64,000 nucleotides of DNA from positions 78,390 through 142,389 of the forward strand of contig JAIPJS010000009.1 of assembly GCA_021734025.1 (NCBI GenBank), read 5' to 3'. Made by a program: the position numbers and the translations under genes. How positions within the stretch are numbered: position 1 is the stretch's first letter; the number at the start of each line of letters is the position of its first letter. Positions 53,476 to 61,757 of the stretch are shown here, piece after piece. This DNA comes from Candidatus Neomarinimicrobiota bacterium. GTDB lineage: Bacteria; Fidelibacterota; JAANXI01. Below the pieces are notes generated by a model. That model did no database searches. It worked only from the letters and a program-made list of their open reading frames with translations, and was not told where the DNA came from.

Positions 53476-54725
53476 CGGATTATTCCTTTGTCTTCGTATT
53501 TAGGTATTGAGTCTGTCCACGGAAATAAATACACCGTTTGCTTCTTTTCCGGCGACACCTCATTCGTACCCACCGGAACGACTATAAACCCATCGCTCTC
53601 CGTGACACCCGACATCATGTGTGAGCGCTGGTGTCCGACCGGTTCTATGAGATATCCGGATTCTTCCTGTCTCACTATTTTTACCAGTAGATATTGCGCT
53701 CGTCCCGCTTTTCTCCGTGTATATGATTGATCCAGAAACGCAGGAACAGATGCTAAATTTGAGCCCGGATTCCCTGCCAGAGCATTAATCACCGGATATA
53801 CATAGACCAGCGTGCTCATCAGCGTCGAGACCGGATTGCCGGGAAGTCCAAACAACAACTTTTCTCCCATAGATGCAAAATAGAGCGGCTTTCCCGGCTT
53901 CTGTTTCACCTTCCAGAAATGGCGCTCGAACCCGATTGACTCTGCGGCATCTTTTACATGATCATGGGGGCCGACTGAGACCCCGCCGCTTAACAGGATG
54001 ATGTCCGCGACGTCGGTTGCTTCTTTTAAAATGCGCTTGGTCTCTGATAACGAATCGGGAATTTGAGATGAGTACACCGGCTCAATTCCCATATCTCTGA
54101 GATACGATTCGAAATAGAGCTGATTCGTATTCCGGATCTGTCCCGGCTTCAGCTTGGCGCCGAAGTCGACTAGTTCCTGCCCAGTGGTCAGGACAGCAAC
54201 TTTTGGTTTAGAGAATACCTTCACCTGCTGGATCCCGAATCCCGCCAACCAGCTGAGCATCGGTGGAGTAATTTTATCGCGTTTTTGGGCGATAGTCTCC
54301 CCAGCGCTTACCTCTTCCCCTGCGAACCGGATATGCGAATACTGCTCACCAATATCGTTAATGACAACTTCGGTATCCCCGTTATCCGTATCCTCTACCG
54401 GCACTACCAGCGAAGTTCCTTCCGGCACATATGCTCCTGTCGAGATCCGGATTGCCTCACCGGGCTGCAGTTCATCATGATACGGAACCCCCGCCTGCGA
54501 CTCACCGATGACCGGTAATTTCATAGGTAGTTTAGGCGGGGAGTTCAGATCCAGTGCAACCGCATAACCGTCCATGGCGCTGTTATTGAACCGCGGCAGC
54601 GGCTCCGGTGCGGTCAACTTCTCCGCAAGATAATACCCCAAGGACTCTGTGAGCGTACGATCTTCAGTCCGCCGCTCTGGCAGGTGATCTTTGATAGTTT
54701 GGATGGCTTGTTGTATTGAAATCAT
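53463..54725 (-). CDS. moeA: Molybdopterin molybdotransferase MoeA
   Basis: Inserts molybdate into adenylated molybdopterin. The 420 residues include the N-terminal MoeA_N domain (about 1-165, with FNNSAMDGYAV), the MogA-like domain with TTGQELVDFG and LLSGGVSVGPHDHVKDA, and LLFGLPGNPVSTLMST for the pterin site, followed by the small beta-barrel C-terminal domain (about 340-415). It overlaps the MOSC gene downstream by 13 bases and is separated by a repeat-filled 232-base gap from the MoaC-MogA gene upstream. Confidence 0.95.
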   Translation of the reverse strand: MISIQQAIQTIKDHLPERRTEDRTLTESLGYYLAEKLTAPEPLPRFNNSAMDGYAVALDLNSPPKLPMKLPVIGESQAGVPYHDELQPGEAIRISTGAYVPEGTSLVVPVEDTDNGDTEVVINDIGEQYSHIRFAGEEVSAGETIAQKRDKITPPMLSWLAGFGIQQVKVFSKPKVAVLTTGQELVDFGAKLKPGQIRNTNQLYFESYLRDMGIEPVYSSQIPDSLSETKRILKEATDVADIILLSGGVSVGPHDHVKDAAESIGFERHFWKVKQKPGKPLYFASMGEKLLFGLPGNPVSTLMSTLVYVYPVINALAGNPGSNLASVPAFLDQSYTRRKAGRAQYLLVKIVRQEESGYLIEPVGHQRSHMMSGVTESDGFIVVPVGTNEVSPEKKQTVYLFPWTDSIPKYEDKGIIRWDI

Positions 54726-54957
54726 GATTTAGTGTTCAAATTAAAACCTGTGTTAATGTGTTATCGTGTTACTGTGTTACAGTTATTCGCCTTCTTAATC
54801 CTAATCTTACTCTTAATCTTAATCTGTTTTTTTCTTTCAGTTGTTATAAACATTTTTTCAGTTTTCGATCTTTTTTGCTTTTCTCTGCGCCCTCTGCGTC
54901 TCTGCGGTGAATCCGTTTTTATCTGTAGTAATCCGTTTTTTCTGCGTCATCTGCGTG
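54726..54957. repeat. Intergenic repeat mosaic with right arm of the R family (copy R3)
   Basis: The order from the moeA side is GTGTTAAT/GTGTTATC units (54748-54780), an AATCTTACTC/AATCTTAATC array (about 54797-54825), CTCTGCGTCTCTGCGGTG (54892-54909) and TCTGCGTCATCTGCGTGC (54941-54958). The last base of the repeat is the first base of the moaC-mogA stop codon on the opposite strand. Confidence 0.8.
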
Positions 54958-55878
54958 CTATTGGTGTTTCCCGTGCCCGCCACCCCACAACATCGGAAAG
55001 ATATGCAGCACACCGGGGAATAGCGCCTGCATGGATTCCCGCGCGCCGTTGGAACTGCCTGGAAGTGTGAGAATTAGCGATTGTCCGATTGTCCCGGCAA
55101 TTTCCCTGGAGAGCATGGCGTACGGTGTTCTTTGCGTGCCGTAGTCCCGGAGTTTTTCTGCGATGCCGGGTGCCAGTTTTTCGAGGATAGGTCGTATGGC
55201 TTCCGGGGTGAAATCCTTCGGCCCGAATCCGGTGCCGCCTGTCGTAATTACCAGGTCGCAATTCTCCTCATTAACCAAAGCGAGTACCCGTTCCCGGATA
55301 CGCTCCTCCTCGTCAGGCAAGATTTCATAAACCGCTACCTCAACCGGTTGATCTTCGAGATGCTTCTGTATCACCTTGCCGGATTTATCTTCTCTCGTGC
55401 CTTCGTAGGTGGAATCGGAAATCACCAGCACTGCTGTCTTCAGCGGACGGTCGAACTCCTCGCGATATTGCGACTTCCCGCCGCGCTTTTTCACCACTTT
55501 TATGTCGCCAAAGGACATCTCCTTGTCCAGCGGTTTGAGCATGTCAAAGCAGTTGAGCAGCGCCGCCGAAACGGCCGTCACCGCCTCCATCTCCACGCCG
55601 GTCTTCCAAACGGTTTCAACTTCGGCAACCACTCTGATTTGTTCTGATTCGACTTCAAAGGACAGATCCACCCAATCCAGCGGCATTGAATGACAAAAAG
55701 TGATGATGTCACTGGTATTCTTGGCTGCGTGAATCCCTGCCGCCCGGGCGGTAGCCAGGACATCTCCCTTGGGAACGGTTTTTTCTTTTACTCTCTGAAG
55801 AGTTTCAGAACTCGCGTAGAGATAGCCCTCCGCTTTGGCGTATCGTAAGGTATTCGATTTATGGCTCACGTTAATCAT
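54958..55878 (-). CDS. Bifunctional MoaC-MogA fusion protein
   Basis: 306 residues from ATG 55878 (GAAGG upstream; TTG 55899 is a less likely start). The N-terminal MoaC domain (about 1-145) shows NTLRYAKAEGYLY, HAAKNTSDIITFCHSMPLDWVD and VWKTGVEMEAVTAVSAALLNCFDMLKP, the cyclic pyranopterin monophosphate synthase site. The C-terminal MogA/MoaB domain (about 155-306) has AVLVISDSTYEGTREDKSG, ITTGGTGFGPKDFTPEA and LPGSSNGARESMQALFP, the molybdopterin adenylyltransferase. Such MoaCB fusions are known in Bacteroidota relatives. It overlaps the transporter gene by 8 bases. Confidence 0.93.
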   Translation of the reverse strand: MINVSHKSNTLRYAKAEGYLYASSETLQRVKEKTVPKGDVLATARAAGIHAAKNTSDIITFCHSMPLDWVDLSFEVESEQIRVVAEVETVWKTGVEMEAVTAVSAALLNCFDMLKPLDKEMSFGDIKVVKKRGGKSQYREEFDRPLKTAVLVISDSTYEGTREDKSGKVIQKHLEDQPVEVAVYEILPDEEERIRERVLALVNEENCDLVITTGGTGFGPKDFTPEAIRPILEKLAPGIAEKLRDYGTQRTPYAMLSREIAGTIGQSLILTLPGSSNGARESMQALFPGVLHIFPMLWGGGHGKHQ

Positions 55879-57106
55879 GTTCGACCTTCGTGTTTTCAAT
55901 TGCGGGGTTAATCCGCGTCAATTGGTTACTCAATTTCTGTTGGATTCTGACAAGCATTGTATTCACCCGTTCAATCGCGACAATCCGTTCGATAATCAGT
56001 CCGGCGATGAGCGCTAGTGTTAAATTGTGCGTCGCAAGGGATATCGTCCCGACCGTCACCGCGGTCACGAGTTTGGGAAAATCCGCGAGTCGGCGCACCA
56101 GGATAATCATCGCCCAGCTGTCGAACAGCAAAAGTGTTCCAAGGATTGGGATAGGTATCAGGAACAGAAATGTACTCAGGTTTCCGACCAGCGCCAGTGT
56201 GACGAATGCGATTCCCAGAATGATGGTCGTCCCTCCTGTTTTCCCGCCGAACCGGGAATGAGCGGCGATTCCGCCTGCACCGTGACAGATGGGGAATCCG
56301 CCAAGCAATCCAATGAAGATGTCACTCAATCCAATACTCCCTGCCAGCTTGGATGTATTCACTCTCCGGGCCTGCTTGCCCCAGAATTCATGACAGGCAT
56401 CGTTGGCTGCATACACTGCATTGCCAAGGGTCAGCGGCAGCTGCGGAATCATGAGCAACACCAGGATATCCCACCACTGGCTCCAGTGCGGAATTGAAAA
56501 TTGAACAGCGCTCCCAGTAGCTGCTTCCACTCCGGGACGAATTCCAAAGAACAGGCTGGCGGCGACACTGGCAACTATTACTACCAATGCTATCGGCCGC
56601 TTTAGCAAGTATTTTCCAGCGATAAGAATTCCCAGCGTTCCCAGCGCCATAAGCAGAATCCAGTTCCCGGCGGGCAGTGCGCCATCGAGGAACAGTGTTT
56701 TCTCATAGATCAGCGCCAGCGCCTTCTTTGCGAGAAGCAGTCCGATACCGAGTTGAATCCCCCGGACAATCGCCTGGGAGAACCATTTCTGAAGCCACTT
56801 AATAAGACCGGTACTGGAGAGTATGATAAACAGCACTCCGTATAACACCGCAGCCGTGGAAAGCATTCCGGCGGAAAATCCGGCGGTGATGGCAATGACC
56901 GCCATCGCCTTCAGGGGCTGGACGCTCACCGGAACTTTGTAATACCATCCGGTGATGATATAGACGATCCCCCACAGCAGAAAGATCCGCGCCGACGGAA
57001 ATCCGTTGGAGATCACCAGCGCAAACGCCAGCGGTAACGTCGTTCCCAGGTCGCCAATGGCGCCACTAAATTCCGACCAGCCGTATGTGTTTTTTGGTTT
57101 ATTCAT
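55871..57106 (-). CDS. MOT1-type molybdate/sulfate transporter
   Basis: A 411-residue SulP-like membrane protein of about 11-12 helices with the MOT1 signatures YGWSEFSGAIGDLGTTLPLAFAL near the N-terminus and GGFPICHGAGGIAAHSRFGGKTGG in the second half. MOT1 proteins carry molybdate with high affinity. Location between moaA and moaC-mogA fits molybdate supply for cofactor synthesis; no ModABC system is seen in the window. The ATG lacks a Shine-Dalgarno and is only 12 bases from repeat copy R4. Confidence 0.85.
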   Translation of the reverse strand: MNKPKNTYGWSEFSGAIGDLGTTLPLAFALVISNGFPSARIFLLWGIVYIITGWYYKVPVSVQPLKAMAVIAITAGFSAGMLSTAAVLYGVLFIILSSTGLIKWLQKWFSQAIVRGIQLGIGLLLAKKALALIYEKTLFLDGALPAGNWILLMALGTLGILIAGKYLLKRPIALVVIVASVAASLFFGIRPGVEAATGSAVQFSIPHWSQWWDILVLLMIPQLPLTLGNAVYAANDACHEFWGKQARRVNTSKLAGSIGLSDIFIGLLGGFPICHGAGGIAAHSRFGGKTGGTTIILGIAFVTLALVGNLSTFLFLIPIPILGTLLLFDSWAMIILVRRLADFPKLVTAVTVGTISLATHNLTLALIAGLIIERIVAIERVNTMLVRIQQKLSNQLTRINPAIENTKVEHD

Positions 57107-57118
57107 TTTTTAAAAATA

Positions 57119-57221
57119 GCACGCTGTTCCCGACAGGTCGGGAAACGCAGAAAAAACGGATAAACGCGGATTAAAAAACTATTATCTGTGGTTATCTGTT
57201 TAATCTGCGTCATCTGCGTGC
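57119..57221. repeat. Intergenic palindromic repeat, copy R4
   Basis: The left arm GCACGC(TGTTCCCGACAGGTCGGGAA)ACGCAGA has the same insert as R1; the right arm is ATCTGCGTCATCTGCGTGC. The right end is 8 bases from the moaA stop codon, the left 12 bases from the transporter start. Confidence 0.8.
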
Positions 57222-57229
57222 GAATAGTT

Positions 57230-58216
57230 TCATCCACCGATGGTGGACATGCTTTCATATTGATTGAGTGTGTTTGCCGCTTCTGCTTCAACTCCCGATT
57301 TGTAACGATTCTGCAACGCTTCTCTGATTGCTTCACGGATTTGAATATCACTGGAACCTACCCGCAGCATATTTCTGAGATCAAGAACGTTGCTCCCGTA
57401 CAGACAGGTTCTGAGTTGGCCGGTCGCCGAGACCCGAATCCGGGAGCAGCTGTCGCAGAAGGAGCGGCTGTAGCCGTAGATGATACCGATTTTCCCGGCA
57501 TAGTCCGGCACTTGATAGAGTGACGCCACCTTCGAGCTGTTCTCACCCAGATTCCTGAGCGGAAATTCTTGCAGAATTTTATCCAGAATCTCATCGCCGG
57601 TCATCGGCTCCAGTGCGGAGATGTCCTCCCCGTTGAACGGCATCGGCTCGATAAATCGTACCGTGATGTCCTTGTCGGTGGTGAGTCTCACAAAATCGGG
57701 TATCTCGTGATCATTGACGCCCGGCAGAACGACCATGTTGATCTTCAACCGGAAACCACGGTCGTATGCCTCATGAATTGCGCCTAACGTCTGCTCAAAA
57801 TCGGTGCGACGGGTAATCTTTGCGAACGTCTCCGGCAAAAGGCTGTCCAGACTCACGTTCAGGCTGGTGACGTCGATCGACTGCAATTGTTCGAGGTGAT
57901 GAGTGAGTAGCGTACCGTTTGTAGTGATCCCGGTGTCTGGCTGGTTCCTGAATCCCTGCAATCGCGCCAGGAATCCTGTGAGTCCCTGCCGGGCGAACGG
58001 CTCGCCACCGGTGATGCGGATTTTCCGTACTCCGGAATCCACGAAGATCCGGCAGAGCCGCTCCATCTCGTCCCACGAAAGCACTTCGGAACGGTGCGCA
58101 AACTCCATCCCCTGGGCGGGCATGCAGTACTGGCAACGGAGGTTACACCGGTCAGTGACCGCCAGACGGAGGTAGTCCATCCGGCGGCCGAAGTTGTCTC
58201 TAAGCGGAGACGGCAT
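57230..58216 (-). CDS. moaA: GTP 3',8-cyclase MoaA
   Basis: Radical-SAM enzyme that converts GTP to 3',8-cyclo-GTP, the first step to molybdenum cofactor. The 328 residues include the SAM cluster motif CNLRCQYC (C24, C28, C31), the GGEP-type motif RITGGEPFARQG and the second cluster ligands FCDSCSRIRVSATGQLRTC near the C-terminus. The C-terminus ends in Gly-Gly, which is required for activity in characterised MoaA. It overlaps mobA by 17 bases. Confidence 0.96.
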   Translation of the reverse strand: MPSPLRDNFGRRMDYLRLAVTDRCNLRCQYCMPAQGMEFAHRSEVLSWDEMERLCRIFVDSGVRKIRITGGEPFARQGLTGFLARLQGFRNQPDTGITTNGTLLTHHLEQLQSIDVTSLNVSLDSLLPETFAKITRRTDFEQTLGAIHEAYDRGFRLKINMVVLPGVNDHEIPDFVRLTTDKDITVRFIEPMPFNGEDISALEPMTGDEILDKILQEFPLRNLGENSSKVASLYQVPDYAGKIGIIYGYSRSFCDSCSRIRVSATGQLRTCLYGSNVLDLRNMLRVGSSDIQIREAIREALQNRYKSGVEAEAANTLNQYESMSTIGG

Positions 58217-58772
58217 CCAGATCCTCGACGGTGTTCACATTGCAGTAGGACAAGGCATTCCCGAAGTTCACCTTGCGTACATCAACCAGTGTATCGACCC
58301 ACTCCCGGACGCTCAGATCCTGACTGATTGCTTCTCTGAGGGAATCGATGGTATTTTTCCGGTAAAATCCCGCCAGCGGCTGGACACCCTGATCCGTGAG
58401 CGGCAACAACGCCTGCGTTTCGCCGTTTAGCTCCTCAAACCGGCTTGCAAGCAGATCCAGAATTCCCGGCTGCAGAAACGGCATGTCGCACGCCTGGAAA
58501 TAGTTCCAGTCCGTATTCGAATTCACCATCCCTGAGAGGACCCCAACCAACGGTGTCTGCTGATCGATAATGTCGGGAACCACAGGAAAACCGAGCCATT
58601 CGTATTTTCCAGCCTCTTTGGCGACGATGGAGACGGTCGGGAATTTTTCGTTGAGAAGTTCGAGCGGATAGCGGATGAGCGACTGCCCCTCGTACTGGTA
58701 CAGGGCCTTGTCAGTACCGAATCGGCGGCTGTAACCACCGGATAGAACAAATGCGGAAATTGAGGTAAGCAT
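58200..58772 (-). CDS. mobA: Molybdenum cofactor guanylyltransferase MobA
   Basis: 190 residues from ATG 58772 (GGAAAGAG upstream; GTG 58793 would extend into the leader RNA). The N-terminal LSGGYSRRFGTDKALYQYEGQ is the nucleotide-binding loop and QACDMPFLQPGILDLL the metal site. MobA transfers GMP to molybdopterin to make MGD for DMSO-reductase-family enzymes such as the PsrA-like protein encoded here. It is the first gene of the cofactor operon, directly behind the structured leader 58789-58926. Confidence 0.9.
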   Translation of the reverse strand: MLTSISAFVLSGGYSRRFGTDKALYQYEGQSLIRYPLELLNEKFPTVSIVAKEAGKYEWLGFPVVPDIIDQQTPLVGVLSGMVNSNTDWNYFQACDMPFLQPGILDLLASRFEELNGETQALLPLTDQGVQPLAGFYRKNTIDSLREAISQDLSVREWVDTLVDVRKVNFGNALSYCNVNTVEDLDAVSA

Positions 58773-58788
58773 GATTGTTCTCTTTCCA

Positions 58789-58926
58789 AACACGGGAGCT
58801 GATTCAACCGTTTCCGGGTAAACCGTACCGGCCGTCGACCGTTTCCCGCCGTCGCGGGAGGCAGGTCAGCAGGCTGAGAGAACCTTAAGGAGATATCAGA
58901 AGGTTCTGTGCACGGCTCTCCGTGTT
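58789..58926 (-). promoter_or_regulatory. Structured leader RNA, candidate Moco riboswitch
   Basis: Read on the minus strand this 138-base leader has terminal arms AACACGG (58926-58920) and CCGTGTT (58795-58789) that can pair. A competing CACGG-AGAG-CCGTG hairpin lies at its 5' side, followed by AGAACCTT/AAGGTTCT, the GC stem CCCGC-GACG-GCGGG followed by AAACG, and GGCCGGTACGG leading to TACCCGG. The 3' arm ends just upstream of the mobA Shine-Dalgarno, so pairing could control translation. Position before a full cofactor operon and the stem order suggest the Moco RNA class; I could not align it to the family model. Confidence 0.5.
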
Positions 58927-59124
58927 AATTTTCTTAGATTTAACAAGATTAATTTGGTCATCTTTTCACTTTCCGGAAAAGGCATTTCTGTCAATTATTG
59001 TTATCACCAGTCGAAGTCCCCTTCCAACCGCTTCTGTTCTAACCTTTGGAAGGTTTGTGTGCGTATGCGGTATCATCGGGTTCCTGTTTCCGGCCTTTTG
59101 TGTCTGTATTTATAATTACATTTA
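58927..59124. other. Gap between actF and the mobA leader
   Basis: It holds the mobA operon promoter (not resolved) and an 8-bp hairpin CCTTCCAA/TTGGAAGG (59020-59053) that may terminate the act operon. No gene seen. Confidence 0.5.
59020..59053 (-). terminator. Possible terminator of the act operon
   Basis: CCTTCCAA (59020-59027) and TTGGAAGG (59046-59053) pair perfectly with an 18-base loop, 72 bases after the actF stop. There is no clear U-tract. Confidence 0.3.
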
Positions 59125-60327
59125 TCATGCCAAACTCCCTGATTCAATATGTCTCTCCTCCGGAAGTTGGGATTCCGGCAGGCTCTCCACCAGATACGGA
59201 TCGTTCACCGGAATGGGATTGTAGCGCTCTAATCCCCGAAAGGTTACCCAAAAGAACAGCGCGATCATCCCAGGGATGAGTCCGATTTCCCAGATTCCCA
59301 GGAGTGGGGTTTCGCCAAACGTCACCGGCATCACCATGATATAGAGATCCAGCCAGTGTCCCAGCATGACTACCAGACCCACCTGCAGCAGGATCTTATC
59401 GTTACGCTTGGTTGACTTCGGAAGCAGAACAACAAACGGGATCAGCCAGTTGAGCATCAGGTTCAGAAACGAGAGCGATCCCCAACCGCCGAAGTGCCGA
59501 AAGATATAGTACGAGGTCTCCTCAGGAATGTTTGAATACCAGATAAGCAGGTGCTGTGAAACCCACATGTACACCCAGAAGACGCTCATCGCCATAATCC
59601 ACTTGCCCAGGTCGTGCAAGTGATCTTTTGTAACGATGTGTTCATATCCCAGCCACCGCAGGATTACCGCAAAGATGGTCACAACCGCCAGGATATTCAG
59701 GAACATCCCGGAGAGGGTGAGAAATCCGAATACCGTACTGTACCAGTGCGGCTGGAGTGACATCAGCAGATCGATACTGGCGAAGCTGAAGGTAATAGCG
59801 CCGAATACCAGCAGCGCCGCCGAATATTTCACGTTGGTATGAGTGTGCTCAACCCTGCCGTCCTCATCCTGCTTCCGGGAATGCCCGGCGATCTTGCGGC
59901 TCAGAAATATCCATCCAATGATGTAAAAAATCAGGCGTCCGACGAAGAAGGTGACGTTCAGATAAGGGCTCTTCATTTGCAACAAGGCATCTTCTGCCAC
60001 CACTGAGGGATGACTCCACTCATACAGCGAATGTATCCCAAAGATGAGCACCAGAACTCCGACCAGCGCATACGGCAGGATGCCGGTCATCGCCTCCGGG
60101 ATACGGCGATACGCCGTGCCCCAGGCAGCGCCCGACACATACTGTAGCGCGATAAATACGCCCGCTCCCAGTCCCAGGCTCATGATATAAAACTCGCCGA
60201 TCAGGAAGTTGGCCCAGATACGCTCCGGGGCGAAGAAGAGTCCCAGGACGAACACAGCGAGTCCCACTCCCATCAATGCAATCAGAGATTTATTCAGCGA
60301 ATCGGGAATGGATATTCGTTCATTCAT
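59125..60327 (-). CDS. actF: Alternative complex III subunit ActF (NrfD-like)
   Basis: 400 residues from ATG 60327, which overlaps the actE stop as ATGA; a longer frame from 60387 runs into actE and is unlikely. About ten membrane helices, with SLGLGAGVFIALQYVSGAAWGTAYRRIPEAM near the N-terminus and WIMAMSVFWVYMWVSQHLLIWYSNIPEET in the second half, matching the ActF membrane subunit. Alternative complex III oxidises menaquinol and reduces a periplasmic carrier or a terminal oxidase in place of cytochrome bc1. It is the last gene of the operon. Confidence 0.88.
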   Translation of the reverse strand: MNERISIPDSLNKSLIALMGVGLAVFVLGLFFAPERIWANFLIGEFYIMSLGLGAGVFIALQYVSGAAWGTAYRRIPEAMTGILPYALVGVLVLIFGIHSLYEWSHPSVVAEDALLQMKSPYLNVTFFVGRLIFYIIGWIFLSRKIAGHSRKQDEDGRVEHTHTNVKYSAALLVFGAITFSFASIDLLMSLQPHWYSTVFGFLTLSGMFLNILAVVTIFAVILRWLGYEHIVTKDHLHDLGKWIMAMSVFWVYMWVSQHLLIWYSNIPEETSYYIFRHFGGWGSLSFLNLMLNWLIPFVVLLPKSTKRNDKILLQVGLVVMLGHWLDLYIMVMPVTFGETPLLGIWEIGLIPGMIALFFWVTFRGLERYNPIPVNDPYLVESLPESQLPEERHIESGSLA

Positions 60328-60905
60328 TGTGTGGTATCCTGCTGGCTCTGTTGTTGAAGATCCCGGATATACGCTATGGTTTTCCACCGGTCGTTCCGGT
60401 CGATCTGGCTGTCGTATCCCGGCATGTTTTTCTGGCCGTACGTGATGAGATGGAACATCCTACCGTCCGGCATCTGCATGGCATTCTGCAGGAACAGCGA
60501 CGGCGGACGTGGATATCCTCTGAGTGCCACTGGCCCGTCTCCCTTGCCGCTCACCCCGTGGCATGGCTGGCAAAAATCGCCGTACACCTTTTCTCCTCGC
60601 TGGAGATCCGCGCGAGTGACCGAATCGATGGGAGAAACAAGTTCTTCACCGGCCCGGATTGCACTTTGTTCATCCGCGGTGTAGTGCAGCGGCATCTCCC
60701 CGCGCCTGATGGTGTTTGCCACTGGAAGTTGTTGAGTTTTGCCATCCGCAAACACCGGGTTGGAGGACTGAGTATCGTATCCCGCATCGTCATACATATC
60801 CGGCAGCGCCCGGTAATTCCGCTGGTCGGGACGCTGGCCAAGAAAAAAGTCCGTCACCCAGATGCCTACAGCGAGTATGATTAATATTCCGAAGACGTAC
60901 TTCAT
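60324..60905 (-). CDS. actE: Alternative complex III monoheme cytochrome subunit ActE
   Basis: A 193-residue membrane-anchored cytochrome c. It has an uncleaved-type N-terminal helix (YVFGILIILAVGIWVTDFF), a DMYDDAGYDTQ segment common to ActE, and one heme site CQPCHG at about residue 112-116 followed by GKGDGPVALRGYPRPPSL and a candidate axial methionine in MQMPDGRMFH. Both ends overlap neighbours by ATGA. It accepts electrons from the ActB/ActA side of the complex in the periplasm. Confidence 0.88.
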   Translation of the reverse strand: MKYVFGILIILAVGIWVTDFFLGQRPDQRNYRALPDMYDDAGYDTQSSNPVFADGKTQQLPVANTIRRGEMPLHYTADEQSAIRAGEELVSPIDSVTRADLQRGEKVYGDFCQPCHGVSGKGDGPVALRGYPRPPSLFLQNAMQMPDGRMFHLITYGQKNMPGYDSQIDRNDRWKTIAYIRDLQQQSQQDTTQ

Positions 60906-61423
60906 TCCTCACCGTCCTCTACTTTTCTGGTTTCCGCCACGTTAAACTTTTCCCAGAGATGGGTCAGGCGCTCCGGCGAAAATCCGGCGTCGGTCTCCTC
61001 GATGGCGATAACGAACCGGTCGTCGGTCACGCCTTCGCAGATAATATTCCTCGATTTGCCGGGAAACAGTTTCGTCCGAAACAGCATAGATCCAACCACG
61101 CCGAGACCGCTGAAGAGAACGGTGAGTTCAAACGTCACCGGCAGATACGCCGGCAGCGAGTTAAACGGCCGGCCGCCCACGTTCAGTGGCCAGTCGATAC
61201 TGCCGATCCAGAACTGGAGCCACAGGGCGAATAGCAATCCGAACAGTGCAAAACCGAGACAGATATACGTCAGCCGCGTCGATTTTATTCCCATCGCGTC
61301 ATCCAGCCCGTGGACGGCATACGGCGTATACACATCGTGGATCTCGTACCCCGCCTCCCGGCTGGCCTCCGTCGCCGCCAGGATGTCGTCTTCGTCTTTG
61401 AAAATGCCTAGAAATAGTTTCAT
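60902..61423 (-). CDS. actD: Alternative complex III subunit ActD
   Basis: A 173-residue protein with an N-terminal soluble part (LFLGIFKDEDDILAATEASREAGYEIHDVYTPYAVHGLDDAMG), two membrane helices (about 52-75 and 95-118) and a soluble C-terminus, the normal ActD/DUF3341 plan. Its exact role in the complex is structural. It is unusually far (334 bases of repeats) from actC and begins without a Shine-Dalgarno, but shares ATGA with actE. Confidence 0.9.
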   Translation of the reverse strand: MKLFLGIFKDEDDILAATEASREAGYEIHDVYTPYAVHGLDDAMGIKSTRLTYICLGFALFGLLFALWLQFWIGSIDWPLNVGGRPFNSLPAYLPVTFELTVLFSGLGVVGSMLFRTKLFPGKSRNIICEGVTDDRFVIAIEETDAGFSPERLTHLWEKFNVAETRKVEDGEE

Positions 61424-61757
61424 AGTGTTAGAGTGTTTGGGTGTTCAAGTTTTTCTTAATCATAATCTTAATCTTAATCGGCTTTTGTGTTATCGTGTTA
61501 ATGTGTTATGGTGTTATCGTTCGGTGTTTCTTGATCTTAATCATACTCTTAATAATTTTTGTTCGTTGTTGGTTGTTTGTTGTAAGTAGTTATTACTCAT
61601 CGTTATGAATTTTGAACCCATCCATTAAGGGCGCCTTTCTCACAATGAACAACCAACAGTTTTTCCTTTCTCTCTTTTTAGCCTTATCTCCCGCTTAAAC
61701 TCGCTTCGCGGACATTAAGCGAAAGAGCCTTATACCATATACCATATACCCTATTCC
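61424..61757. repeat. 334-base repeat mosaic inside the act operon
   Basis: GTGTTAGA/GTGTTATG units and AATCTTAATC arrays (61425-61560) are followed by CCATTAAGGGCGCCTTTCTCACAA (about 61622-61645). The end is TTATACCATATACCATATACCC-like repeats up to the actC stop. The module order is the same as at 17433-17750. No gene. Confidence 0.75.

Noticed and set aside
58789..58926. Cobalamin riboswitch, suggested by AGCC....GACCTGCC in the mobA leader
   Set aside because: The upstream conserved blocks of that class (GGTGCC, GGGAA..GGTG) are missing and no B12 gene follows; a Moco-type leader fits the context better.
60328..60387. Twenty-residue N-terminal extension of ActF
   Set aside because: It overlaps actE coding sequence, whereas ATG 60327 makes the ATGA overlap seen at other act junctions.
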